Assembly: GCA_015680685.1 (NCBI GenBank)
Contig: MNCI01008033.1
Location: 553,159 to 617,158, forward strand
Origin: Gnetum montanum
Lineage: Eukaryota > Streptophyta > Gnetopsida > Gnetales > Gnetaceae
DNA: 64,000 nt
Direction: 5' to 3'
How positions within the stretch are numbered: the stretch's first letter is position 1; every line of letters begins with the position of its first letter. This document shows, piece after piece, positions 20,491 to 31,176 of this stretch. The notes beneath the pieces were generated by a model. That model worked only from the letters and a program-made list of their open reading frames with translations. It did not search any database and was not told the DNA's origin. Both the position numbers and the translations under genes were made by a program.

Positions 20491-21219
20491 AGAGGCAGCT
20501 TTCCATGTTTTAGGCATCTAGAGTTAGTCCCTTAGCCAAACTATATCAGTTTTACCATTCCAGAGTTAGAATAATTTCCATGTGCCCACAGTAGGAGTCT
20601 CAAAGTAAACGGATCTTTATTCGAGCAAATTGTACCTAAGCACACATTTGTGTATGGCAATGAAGAAAAACTTTCTGATAAACCTTGTAGCATATGGACT
20701 AAGCTAAATAGGATTTAATTATAGTTAAATGTTTAAATGCTTTCCTGGATAATTAATCTCTCTCAACCCACTCAACCCTTGACTCTCCTAGTTAAGTGCA
20801 TTTAGTATGACCACTTCGAGCATGTGTGTAACGCTTGGTAACCCAGTAACGAGTAGCATTTGGTAATCCTAGTAGCATTGCACTAGTTCAAGGTGTGTGC
20901 AGCAAGTGGGAATGGATACTGATGCTAGGATAATTAAAACTTGGTTAGTGAATAGTTAATGAAAATTAGTTATTTAGTTCTCTTCACCTTTCCCTACTAG
21001 CATAGGTGTTAAAAAGATAAAAGTTATAAAAATCACATATCTCAAACTTACTTAACCATACAACTATGAAAATACAAGTAAGTTTGGAAGGATAATGATT
21101 GATTAACCTTAATTTTTTCATTAAGGCACATAAGCACTTAGTCCTTGGAGTTCAATCGGATTGCGTGTGAGACACTCGTATTCATATGGTTGAGTGTAGG
21201 GGTACCTCGCCACTCATCA

Positions 21220-21224
21220 ACAAT
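21220..21224 (+). repeat. Right target-site duplication of the solo LTR
   Basis: ACAAT, partner of ACGAT at 20,395-20,399. Confidence 0.8.
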
Positions 21225-21489
21225 GAAGGCAATGTAACTTTTAATGCCATTGTTGGTAAGAGTAAGACTAATAATGATAATATCTTTGATATTGTAATTC
21301 ATAATGATGGATATAGTAGTAGTCATAATTAGAAGATCATTATTGATGTGGATGTAAACATTGATAGTGATGAAATTGATTGTCTTGGCTATGAAATAGA
21401 TGAACAGTGTGAAGGAAATTTACATTGTGATTTTAATGGTAGAGGAAGGATGAATGAGAGACTTCCAAACATCAAGAAGAAGATGAGCT

Positions 21490-21850
21490 TTGATGATGAA
21501 GCTCAATTGAGTACTAATTTTATGCAAGAGTTGAGGGATCTCCATGCATAAGTAAAATCAAATATTAAGTAGAAGGTTGAAGATAGAGTCATCAAGAGGA
21601 ATAAGGATAAACAAAAGCCTAATTCTACTATTGATGATTTAGTTTGAGTACACTTGAAGAAGAAGCGGTTGATAGGTGTCAACTTCTCCAAGTTGAAAGA
21701 CAAGAAAATGGGGCCTTTTAAAATGAAGGCTAAAATCAATGATAATGGTTTTGAGATTGATTTACCAAATGATGTTGTTATGTCTTTTGTGTTTAATGTT
21801 TTAGATCCTATGCACTATCATAAACTAGTTGATGAGATGACCATATAGGA
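21490..21850 (+). pseudogene. Element E integrase C-terminal domain remnant
   Basis: The frame reads FMQELRDLHA, stop, VKSNIK, then later VHLKKKRLIGVNFSKLKDKK, MGPFKMKAKINDNGFEIDLP and VMSFVFNVLDP. This matches the gypsy integrase tail (V-x-x-x-L-x-x-LH, V-V-LRKER-P, SKL--KK-GPF-I--KINDNAY-IDLP, S-TFNV-DL). The match is strong although several codons are stops. It lies immediately before the chromodomain-like tail. Confidence 0.9.
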
Positions 21851-21889
21851 TAGCACTAAATAGTCGAAGGGGACTATTGATTAGTCCAA

Positions 21890-22025
21890 GTCTTCCATGG
21901 AGGTAAGAGCAATCATACTCAAGTGAATGGAAGATTTTAGCACTTAGAGAGTTAAGAGGAATGAATATTTGATCCATTTGGAGAATCAAGTCATGGATGA
22001 TACTATGGATCCATGAGACCAAGCT
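21890..22025 (+). pseudogene. Chromodomain-like tail of element E
   Basis: The frame reads MEVRAIILK, stop, MEDFST, stop, RVKRNEYLIHLENQVMDDTM. In chromoviruses an E-I-x-x-R-x-R-R...EYLVKW...P-x-x-DATW chromodomain sits here. EYLIHLENQVMDDT fits the second half, and the lost aromatic (Leu for Trp) is a plausible decay. Chromodomains direct integration to heterochromatin. The match is short, so this is moderate. Confidence 0.55.
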
Positions 22026-22029
22026 TCAT

Positions 22030-22290
22030 AAATGGGGGATCACTTCAATCCCTACTCCCTTTTTCACCTGAGTTTACTTTTTGAAGGGTGGAAGAGTTGG
22101 TGTAGGGATGCTTGTTTTGATCCCATTGTTCCTTTCCTACATGTGTGTTTTGTAGGTTTCAAGCTTGATGAATATATCTTGGAGGTCAAGGATACATATT
22201 GGTTGGAAGTTGAGTCTCACAAAAGATATTTAGGAGGTCAAGAAGATGTCTTAGTTCAAGAAGAGATGGCTTGTACAAAGTGCTAACATC
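22030..22290 (+). other. Open stretch after the chromodomain, no family recognised
   Basis: An open frame of about 84 codons begins at 22,032 (MGDHFNPYSLFHL...). No motif is recognised. It overlaps the start of the palindromic decamer cluster and may simply be the run-out into the 3' LTR of element E. Confidence 0.3.
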
Positions 22291-22374
22291 TAAAGTAAGA
22301 CATCTTTGACGAGGAGAAGATGTCTTAGGTAAGACATCTTGGGCTAGGAGAAGACATCTTGGGTAAGATGTCTT
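22243..22374. repeat. Array of alternating inverted AAGATGTCTT/AAGACATCTT decamers
   Basis: Exact copies: AAGATGTCTT at 22,243-22,252, AAGACATCTT at 22,297-22,306, AAGATGTCTT at 22,317-22,326, AAGACATCTT at 22,331-22,340 and 22,351-22,360, AAGATGTCTT at 22,365-22,374. Two adjacent pairs form perfect 10-bp inverted repeats with 4-base loops (AGGT and GGGT). A degraded copy (GAGATGTCTC) follows at about 22,408. Confidence 0.9.
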
Positions 22375-22429
22375 GGACTAGAAGGAGATTTCTTTCCTAG
22401 GGAGGAGATGTCTCGTAAAAAAAGTAGAA

Positions 22430-24125
22430 TTATTTGCCAAAAGTTATGTTTTTGTAGGAGATGACCTAATAAGACCATAGATGACTTGTATAGTTAGGAA
22501 AAAATTCAAAATTGCTTGTTCCAATTTAAAAAAGAAAAAGCTAGGTTAAGTTGAATAAGAATAGAAACAACTAGGGAGAAGATGAGAAGGTCATGGAAAC
22601 ATCTAAAGAACCTCAAGATGGGTTGAGGGAAGGTTTCTAGGTTTCGTGTCTCCTAATGTTCATAAATATTAATGTAATTCATAATTGTTATGGTGATAAG
22701 AAATAAAGATTTGTAAGATGATATTAGGGAATATGTGGTAGAACACATTGAGTGAGTGCATAGAGGTTGCATCTCCAAGGTTAATTATGTAGACCTATGT
22801 GTTTTAGTCTTGCTTACATGTTGAGATCTCATTCTTAGGTTATGGGGAAATCTTTCTATTGGTTGTGTCTTGCATTGAGAGCAAAAATTGTGTGATTGTA
22901 GAGTCTCATTCTTTATAATATTAGTTATTATGAAAGAATTTGAATGTTATGGGTTTTAGGAATCCTATTGTTATTTTCTAATCAATTAAAGAAAGATATC
23001 TATTTTTCTTATTTTCTAGAAAATATTTTTATCTTTGCATAATATTTGGATTTAGAATTTGAAAGTGATTAATTAGTGGAGTGAACCTGCTCCATCTTTT
23101 TTCTATGATCATTACATTATTTTCCACTTATTTTTCAACATTTACTCTCTTAGTTGAACCTTCATCTTCTACACAACATAAAATTCTTATCACAAGTGAA
23201 GGTTAGTAGTTATAAAGTAGTGGGATTTACTTATATACCTAGACAACCTATTTTATGGTCCATATCTACAAGACATATTCCTTTATACTTTTCTTGAATT
23301 TTTTGCATTAGCTTTAGGTGTGTCTCACTATCTAGATATATCTTTGTGAAATAATATTTAACTTCAATGAGACTAAATTTTATTAGACCAAGCCATTTTA
23401 GATTCATCTTATAGGTATATAATATGTCTATTATCCAATCTAGCTCCATAGATCATATTGATTTAGGTATTTTGACTTCCTCTGCTTCCTCATTAAATGT
23501 TGCCTTACTCATTAGGGGAATATGTTCTAGTTGGTCTTCAACAATTACAAAATGCAATAAAAATTATACATATTTTTAGGGCTTACCTACTTGATAAAGT
23601 TATTTGTAATGACATCTATTTTTGGATATTATGGTTAATATCTCCAACTTATGATTTTTGCTTGGTGATGCTTTGATGATATGTCATGCTTTGATCATTT
23701 GGTTGGTTAGTTAGATTTTATAGCTTTGTATATTTTATGCCTACTTGTATTTTAATATTTTGTGCATTATTTTAGTTATATATTTTATTATCATTAATTA
23801 TTATTATTATTTATTAGCTAAGGTGCACAAACTCTATGGATGAGTTTTGGTAGATTATCATGGAGGCTATGATATGGGCATGACATAGGCATGTGATGGC
23901 ATGGTTGATTTTTGTGTAAGATTGATATTTTATTATATTAATTTTATTATATTATGTTCTTTTTTCTTATGGTTTTGGACATGCTTTTTTGTATTGAGTT
24001 AAGTATCTACATTATAAAGATTTTTGTGCTAGATGTTTTTATGGATTTTTAGATTTTTAAAGTTAGTTAGCTATGTTATGATGGATTTTTGGGTTCTTTT
24101 TCATAAAAACCCATATGCCATTCCA
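22430..24125. other. Non-coding stretch, possible 3' LTR remains of element E
   Basis: No domain match in either strand apart from the unidentified minus-strand frame at 23.2-23.56 kb. No clear TG/CA termini. AT-rich with (T/A)-simple tracts at 23.73-23.82 kb. Confidence 0.35.
23200..23560 (-). pseudogene. Unidentified coding-like remnant
   Basis: About 110 minus-strand codons read through with few stops: VIVEDQLEHIPLMSKATFNE, then MELDWIIDILYTYKMNLKWL, GLIKFSLIEVKYYFTKIYLD and IQEKYKGICLVDMDHKIG. Composition looks protein-like (balanced charged and hydrophobic residues), but I recognise no family. It may be a retroelement accessory piece or chance. Confidence 0.3.
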
Positions 24126-24970
24126 CTTGCACTTTAGCATCCAATTTTCTCAACATGGAAGTGTTGCTAGATTGAAGGCATATGGTAGTGCATGGAGTTG
24201 TATTAGTTCATAAGCATTGGATAGTGAGAGTTTGTGGCTAGGTTTCATTTGCTATTATATATTTTTTCCTTGATCTCCTAGGTAAGTAATCTTCACTTCT
24301 TTTCCTATTCATTTTAGTTCATAGGTTTTTGTGCATTTCTACCTAGGTTGGGTATTATTTAATTTATGCATATATATGTGAATTTTAATGGGAATTTAGG
24401 TTTTCCTTCCTCGATTAGAATTATGTAATTTTGTTCTTTGATTTATTATTTAATTATTGTAATTTTTATGCAATTTTCCAATTTCAAGATTTCCATGGGT
24501 TTTTAAAAAATTGTTACAATAATAATTTTGGATCATGAATAGTCAACTTGTTACTTTAGCATCTAATTTTCTTGACATGGAAGTGTTACTATATTGCAGG
24601 CATATGGTATGCATGGACCTTTATTAGTTCATAAGAATTGGATAGTGAGAGTTTGTGGCTAGGTTTCATGTGCTATTAAGAATTTGTGCTTTGATCTTTT
24701 GGGTGAGCAATCTTCACTTCTTTTCCTATTCATTTCAATTCATAGGTTTTCGTGCATGTTATGCCTAGGTTGGGTACTATTTAATTTATGCATATTTATG
24801 TGAATTTTAATGGGGATTGAGGTTTTCCTTGCTTGATTAGAATTATGTAATTTTGTTCTTTGATTTATTGATTAATTTTATTGTAATTTTTATGCAATTT
24901 TCCAATTTTAGGATTTCTAAGGGTTTTTTTATAGAATTATTACAATAACAAGTTTGGATCATGGATATTT
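24126..24970. repeat. Tandem duplication, two copies of about 422 bp
   Basis: Copy 1 (24,126-24,546) and copy 2 (24,547-about 24,970) align over their whole length, e.g. ACTTTAGCATC...TTTTCT...GACATGGAAGTGTT, GGATAGTGAGAGTTTGTGGC, CAATCTTCACTTCTTTTCCT and GGATCATG. Differences are scattered substitutions and short indels. It contains no coding frame and may be a duplicated LTR segment. Confidence 0.92.
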
Positions 24971-25279
24971 CTTATTTGATTATTTTATTGATGGAATTAC
25001 ATTTTCCTTGTTTTAGTATCTATTGAATTTTAACCATTTAAAGAGATTCTAGGCTTTCCAACATATTATTATTTTATGGAAATTTTGTTAAGGTTTGATT
25101 CTTTTCATTATGTTATTATCCCTTGGTATGTTTCTCCTCATTTTGTTGATTCCATTGTGCTTTCTTAGTCTTATTTCCTATGTTCCTAGTATCTTTTTGC
25201 TTTTATTCAATATTTGATGATGTCCTTTTACTATTTCTTCATTTATGAGAATTTCTATACATAACAATGAGTAAACTAT

Positions 25280-25770
25280 GGGTTGTGGTGCGGCTGTTAA
25301 CATTAACCATGAGTTTTGGTTAGGTCATGGTCATATATCATGAATTGCGATGATATTGTTGTTAACATTTAGTTGTTTTATATGTCTTCTAGTCTTCATT
25401 TTTTGTGAAACTTGTAATACCATAGGCTGTGGTCCATTACCATGAGTTATGGTAAACTCATGGTCAAGTCTCCCTTGTTGGTTTTTTCCATTTTTCATCA
25501 TTTTGCTAGTTTTCTTATTAACAAGAACTCAAGGTAAGATCATGATATATCACCATGAGTCATGCTAAGATTTTGGTAAATTTTTGATACATTTTTTCTT
25601 GCTACTTTTGTTTTTTTACATCATTTCCTATGGATTTTACTTAACAATAACTTATGATTAGGTTGTGGTCAAGGTTTTTTTAAATAGTTTTTATCAATGA
25701 GTATTTTGAGAATACCAAAAGTTATGGTTAGATTGTGGTTAGTCATCACAAGTTATGGGGAGGTTGTGGT
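25280..25770. repeat. Cluster of quasi-palindromic ACCATGAGTYATGGT motifs
   Basis: Recurring variants include ACCATGAGTTTTGGTTAGG (25,306), ACCATGAGTTATGGTAAAC (25,440), CACCATGAGTCATG (25,549), and GTTATGG...GGTTGTGG pairs up to about 25,760. The same word family occurs at 37,370-37,400 and 39,130-39,570 within the copia LTR region, so this may be a fragment of the same LTR family. Confidence 0.6.
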
Positions 25771-28605
25771 ACTTTAAATTCACCATTCCTAGTTCCTCCT
25801 TGTTGCTAGAACTTAGATTAACTTAGTTGAACATAATTTACTTTCATTCAAGTTAGTTTATAAAATTGGATCTTATTAGCTTTTCAATTTTAGTTAGGAA
25901 TTAATTATTGGATTTTCTAAGTTATTAAACATGTTGGATGTTGTTGTGCCCTCAACCATCAATGTTTGGTTTACCTTATTTGTATATTTATACGACTATT
26001 AGTTGTTAGAAGCTAGCATCGAGTTATGTAATTGGTTAGAGATAGTTTGCTTACAAATATTTGGTATTTGACCCTCACTAGGATGCATTAGTATCTCTTT
26101 TATTATAGGTTGCATTCTACATGAAAAGTTAATTCATGGCTCATTAGTCCTTTTTTTTTATTTCCTCTTGAATGTTAAAGATGAGTCTTAGGTGATGCCT
26201 CTATCACCTTTAGTTTGATTTGAGACTAATAATAAACATATGCACATGGTAGTTTGGATTTTGAAAATTTGGAAAAGTATGCATGATAACATTTGATACA
26301 TTTAAAATTAAGTGTGTTGTGTGCTAGCATCCTTATTTTAGGTTGATGGGTAGATTAGAAAATTTGATTTGGTTAGATTCATTTGATGTTTAGATTGATG
26401 TGAATATGTGTTATTGGATGTTAGAATTATTTGTGCACTATGACATCCCATTCTCAAATGTCATGGAAAATGTCAAATATATGTGATATCAGACATTATT
26501 CTTAAGAAGATAATATACCAAATGTCAAATATATGTAACATTCAACAATATGTGTAAAGGAAATAATAGAAAAAATGTAGCAAGAAAAGAGGAAAGAATG
26601 CTTTATTGATATGGAATGATGTATCTAAATTATGGTCTGAGAGTGTTCAACACTACCATCATGGTTAGGCCTACAACTGATCATAATGAATGGCTAGTCC
26701 TTTTCTTGTTCTACTTCACTTGGCATCCATGACTCACCTTTACTAGCTTTTCCACTCCATGCTAGCATGACCTCTAAGCCTAGGTATAAATTCTTTAGAT
26801 CAAACCCCCAAAGGCTACCTCGAGAGACATGTTTATTATTACAATGCACCCTTTTGGGTCTCAATTACAACATGCCCTTTTAGGTCTCATTATGATAATG
26901 AAAACACTTGTTATGAAGAGGCACTATCTTCATTATGTAGTAGCACCATTTGGAAATGGGGACGTTACATGCACACTAACATGTTTTTGTTATCACATTT
27001 TGGCCATTTTATGGAGCAAGAATATAAAAAGTATGACAAGTTTCTTTTAAGGTATGAAGATATGCACTTGAAGATCATGATTAACCTTATCTATTTTAGT
27101 TTTAGGTAAACACTTTATTTAGTGCTGCTCTTTATCCATGTTCTTTGTGCCTAGGATTAATCCACTATCCAAGACAAGCTCGATGCAAAACCATTATATT
27201 TTGGTGGACATGTTTAATTTAAAAATATACATTTTAGATGAGGATTGATAGTTTGGATATCAAGGATTTAATAATTCAAAGTCTAACAAAACACATTGGA
27301 GGGATGCCACAAGAATACGATTATGGTTTCAAAAAATTTAAAAATAACTAAACAAGGACTTTGATCCAACACCACCACCCACACACCAACCACTACCATC
27401 ATATCTCATGACATCACTACTACCATGTTCAGTGTGGTCTCAATGGCATTGATGATTTTTTTCTTGAGCAAGGAGATACTCCTCTTGTGATCCACCTATT
27501 CATGATTATATTTGAATTTATCAAGACTTTGCAGTCGCTTTGTTTTAGTTTCCTTTTGGCTAGGGCTAGCCTCAAAGTGGATATTTAAAATGAGGATCTA
27601 GAAAATATTATGAGGTGTTAGAATGATGTCAAGAAATTTTATTTTTAAAAGCTTCATAAAGGAGATTCTCAAAGGCAAAATACGTAAGGGCTAACATGAA
27701 TAAACATGAGAGCTTTTGACTACCCTACTGTCAAAAAATAAAACATATTTGTAGGGTTTGTAAATTATTGAAATTAGCAACAAATAATTTGTAAAAAGGA
27801 TCAATCATGGAATGGTGAACAAAATTTGAATTATAGAAGGACAAGTGATGTGTGTTTCTGAAAGACTACCCAATGGACCTACAACTAAATAGGTGCTACA
27901 AAAAGAACAAGAACTAGCCCAAACTGTAGCACTACCAATCATGGATCCATTGACATGTAAAGTTGAAAAAAAATGTGGAAGCTCTATTGTTTGATCAGAA
28001 CTACCTTAGTGGCCAATTCTTGCACTTGTTTTGCTACCTCTATTATGGCTGTCATTGTTTCTATAGAGGAAGTTTCCATCTCTATCTTGGTGCTACCTAG
28101 AATGCCACTAAAAATGGGCTTTGATTGAAAAAAATTTAGTCATGATAGAATTTGCTGTGGTAGTTGCAAGTAATGAAGATGAAATATGATAAGAGGTATT
28201 AAAACCCACATGTGTTAGGATTTAGGTTACTTGATCCCACATTGCTGCAAAGTGGATTATTGAGGCTATTGTTGGTGATGCTTGCATCACACCTGTTGAC
28301 ATGTTCAGTAATGACCTTAGTGGAGCTCATCAACAAGACATGGAAATTATGTGTTGCTGCAAACTAAGAGTTCATTGCCCAAACAAGTGATTGATATAAT
28401 TGTTGAATACATACATGTACCAAAACACTTGACCTCAACATATACTATTTCCTTTGATTAAACAATCATATAATTACATGGGTCCACTTAAATAAAAAAA
28501 ATCAATCACTTTAAATTAAAAAATTAGGAAGAAGAATTTATAGGATATTTGTATAATTTGTTATATGAAGAAAACATTCAACTATGACTCCTTTTTTTTC
28601 TATGG
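25770..28605. other. About 2.8 kb with no recognised gene
   Basis: No convincing domain match in either strand. Two small local repeats were seen: AAATGTCAAATATATGT occurs at about 26,468 and 26,520, and a 25-base unit around CATGCCCTTTTAGGTCTCA is doubled at 26,845-26,895. An open frame at 26,829-27,050 spans the latter and is judged chance. Confidence 0.4.
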
Positions 28606-28609
28606 GATT

Positions 28610-29860
28610 TGTAACTTCTTATGATGGTTACAACTAAAAACTTAATGATATTTTTAGCTTTGCATTACCAAAAAGACACTTGCCAACCATGACATATATT
28701 TTTAAGTTTATCATAACTTCTATGGAAGTTATAACTTCCTAAGGTGGTTATCAATTAATTTCCTTAGATATTTGTAATACCCTTAACCTCTCATGATTGA
28801 TGTAACTACCCTTAAGGGCACTATAAAATACCTTCAAAGGTAGATTTAGGGGGTGGGGGTTTGAAATTGAGAAGAAGACAATTGAAGATTATTTGTAAGA
28901 TGGCTTGCTAAAGACATCAATTTGGCTGCTTTGTTTTAATCTTGTGAGTTCATTCCTTCCCATTTTTTTTAGTTTCTTAGCTAATGATTTAGATAGTATC
29001 ATGCTTAACATTTAATTTTGGTATTTTTCCTAGGTTGCTTTTATAGCTCTATTTTTGTGAAATATTATACTTCTATCAAGATTTTTCATAAAAGAGATTA
29101 TGTTGTTAAAAATCCTCAAGATCAATTTAATAGTAATGTCTTAATGAAATTGCTTGTTTTGAGCCTAGAGAATCTAGAAAAATCTTTGGTATTTTAAGAG
29201 GATTAAAAAAGCTTCATTGTTTTAAAGTGTATTGCCTTGGAATTTCAATCCTAAAATTGTCAAATTCTTGAAGGCTTTGTTGAATTAAATCTTTGACAAC
29301 TATTTACTAGCCAAAATGGAGACTCGTACTTTCTCATTTATGCAACATTTTTGGTAATATAATAAGCTTGTCTTTATGAAATTGCTTATTGAGCTTAGAG
29401 GGTTTGGACAATTCGTAGTAGATGGAATTAGAATAGCTTTATGGTGAAGTGTTTCCTCATGATAATTTATCTTGATTAAATATTTGAGATTTCACAAATT
29501 TTTTTTTTATTTTCTTTCTCTTTTTAAGGCCATTGAATCTTGCTCTATTTCTAATTTTCTTGTGGAATTTTCTCTTTGGGGGAAATTAGGAGTAGATTGC
29601 AAAAATTGTGTTCAAATGTTTTTGTAAAATTTCATTTTCTATAAGTAATGTAGTATAGGGACCATATAGACTAAGTGATTGAACATAATAGGAATTTCCA
29701 ACAACTTATAGTATTTGAAAAAGATAGATATATCTTGTTTATGATAGCTAATTACAATTTTATACACAGCCAAACCATTTCAACATTTGCAACAATAAAC
29801 ACATACTCATGATTAGTTTGTTTTATAACTATTAAGTTTATTTGGAGGATTATTAGCCTT
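28610..29860 (+). repeat. LTR copy 1 (same family as 58.7-59.95 kb)
   Basis: It aligns collinearly with 58,700-59,955: GACACTTGC...CATGACATATAT, ACTTCTATGGAAGTTATAAC, TTGTAATACCCTTAAC, CTAGGTTGCTTTTATAGCT, AATAGTAATGTCTTAA, GAGAATCTAGAAAAATCTTT and more. The start is approximate. Downstream a PBS-like stretch and leader also align, up to about 30,000, where similarity stops abruptly. It is thus a 5' LTR plus leader whose internal part is lost or displaced. Divergence is high, so the two copies are old. Confidence 0.85.
28822..28830 (+). promoter_or_regulatory. TATA box of LTR copy 1
   Basis: TATAAAATA within GGGCACTATAAAATACC. The matching position in the second LTR copy (about 58,960) has lost it and carries a GA run. 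Confidence 0.6.
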
Positions 29861-30000
29861 GGTATTACTACAGACTAGCAAGCATCTAAACCATGTTTGA
29901 AGAACACCTTCAATCCCATCACTTCCAAGGTCACAAGATTGGAGGCCCACAACGTTGGTGGTTTGGTCCCAAATGGTCACCAATAGTTTTGTAGGCTATC
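29861..30000 (+). other. PBS-like stretch and leader following LTR copy 1
   Basis: CTTGGTATTACTACAGACTAGCAAGC here and CTTAGTGTTGCCAGAGACTAG at about 59,957 suggest an ancestor resembling the tRNA-Asp type PBS (TTGGC...GTTGCCGG). The leader continues to CCCAAATGGTCACCAA near 29,985, where homology to the second copy ends. Confidence 0.4.
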
Positions 30001-31175
30001 ATAACTCCATCTATTTACCATGAGACATATCCTTGATTTAGTCATAGGAGATGGCCATGTTTCTCACTTATTATTGATTGACCATCTCTCTTATTTATAG
30101 GCTACTTAGGTTAAGTAAAAAAGGGAGAACCTTGGGTGGTTCAATTGATTTTGGATTTTACATTTTTTTAATTTCTTACTTATACATTTATTGTTGAATT
30201 ATATGTATATGATATTTGGAAAACATGTTTTAGATGTTTCTTTATTTATGATTCATGTTTTTGATTTAAGGCTTCATGTGTGATTGAGCATATTTTAGCA
30301 TTCTTGGATATTCATGAGTACTTATAGATTTTAAGGTTTATCATATTATATTTACTTTCAATTAATTTTACTTTCTATCCTTATATATATAATATGTATA
30401 TATTTGTAAATTAATTATATTTTTTCTCTCCCCATTTTAAGTCTCTTCTTCCTCTATTTGGTGATGGCTTCACCATAAGTTCCTTTTCCTTTCTTATTAT
30501 TGTGTTAGTTCATTTTAATTTTTAGTTTTCCTCATCATGACCAATCATTTATTAGGGGTTCTATATTCAAGATAATGTTCTCTAACCTAAGGCTAGGAAC
30601 GAGGGTTTATATTATTCATCATTCCATTTTTTATTGCTTTCTTCTTCCAGACATTGTAGTATTTATAAGCTTGACTCTTATAGTAGATCTTGTTTACTTT
30701 ATGCCTTTAGACCCAACACTTCCATGAAATACAATTATTTCACATCCTCTTTATAAAATGTATCATTGCTAAAATTATACTATCCCTCTTAATATTCTAC
30801 TATTTTAGTTCTACATTGGTATTTATTTTTTGTCAAAATGCCAAGGATGTGGAGTTGTGCTGGATTGTCGTACTTTTCCTTAACTCTTCTTCAATTAGGT
30901 CCAATTTTTGCTCACTTTACCTTATTTCTTTTTCTCACTTCATTGAGACCTATAACTTTGTTAACAACCTAATGTTGGCATCCATACTTTTACAAACAAG
31001 AGAAATCATATAACTGATATAGTTGTTGACACTAACAAAAGCTATTTAATGCCTTCATTGTTAATGGATTTGATGCTTGCCAATTTTGGATTTTTTTACT
31101 TTTATTTTTGATTTTTAGTTAATGATGATTGTTATTCCTCTAAGAAATAAAATCATATTAAACCATTATTCTAAG
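30000..31175. other. Stretch between LTR copy 1 leader and the minus-strand ORF, nothing recognised
   Basis: If element C starts with this LTR, gag and protease should be here, but no gag or protease motif is visible in either strand. The sequence is AT-rich with pyrimidine-rich runs. Confidence 0.35.
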
Positions 31176-31176
31176 C

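Larger units (their letters stand above)
20400..21219 (+). mobile_element. Solo LTR (820 bp), probably Ty3/gypsy
   Basis: It starts TGATGAG and ends CTCATCA, a perfect 7-bp inverted terminal repeat with the canonical TG...CA. It is flanked by ACGAT and ACAAT. Excising it with one pentamer restores the surrounding reading frame exactly. A TATA box (20,483-20,490) shows promoter structure. No internal domain is present, so it is a solo LTR left by LTR-LTR recombination. The ends resemble those of Athila-like element H (TGATGAA...CTCATCA), suggesting but not proving the same superfamily. CpGs are unusually frequent in the first 70 bases, so it is younger than its surroundings. Orientation is taken from the TATA box. 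Confidence 0.93.
19900..21490 (+). pseudogene. Element E acidic ORF replacing the integrase core, split by a solo LTR
   Basis: Between RNase H and the integrase C-terminal domain one expects a zinc finger and a D-D-E core. Instead a frame at 19,990-20,399 continues, once the 820-bp solo LTR and one duplicated pentamer are removed, in the same frame at 21,225-21,490. It is rich in Asp, Glu, Asn and Ser: LDEETIDNSFVEEKPKELDT, CEIYLIDDSNIYYVEVSKMD, CDDENHDHYGDCDE, then NIDSDEIDCLGYEIDEQCEG. Only two stops interrupt about 215 codons. I do not recognise the domain and see no integrase residues. It may be an internal replacement made before the LTR landed. Confidence 0.65.
17370..22430 (+). mobile_element. 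Chromovirus-like Ty3/gypsy element E, interrupted by a solo LTR
   Basis: Plus-strand order: Gag end with CCHC knuckle (17.4-17.8 kb), protease (17.9-18.2 kb), RT (18.5-19.25 kb), RNase H (19.3-19.8 kb), an acidic ORF in place of the integrase core (19.9-21.48 kb), integrase C-terminal domain (21.5-21.84 kb) and a chromodomain-like tail (21.89-22.02 kb). The RT style and the tail support a chromovirus. The 5' LTR and most of gag are missing at the copia T junction. The 3' LTR probably lies right of 22.2 kb, but its ends are not clear. Confidence 0.8.

Noticed and set aside
22297-22374. CRISPR-like short regular repeats
   Set aside because: The repeats are inverted and alternate, spacers are 4-10 bases, and the context is a plant retroelement.
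26829-27050. 73-codon plus-strand open frame
   Set aside because: It spans a small direct repeat, has no domain and no neighbours. Judged chance.
30816-31013. 65-codon plus-strand open frame in the expected gag-protease place of element C
   Set aside because: No gag or protease motif; hydrophobic AT-rich composition typical of chance frames here.
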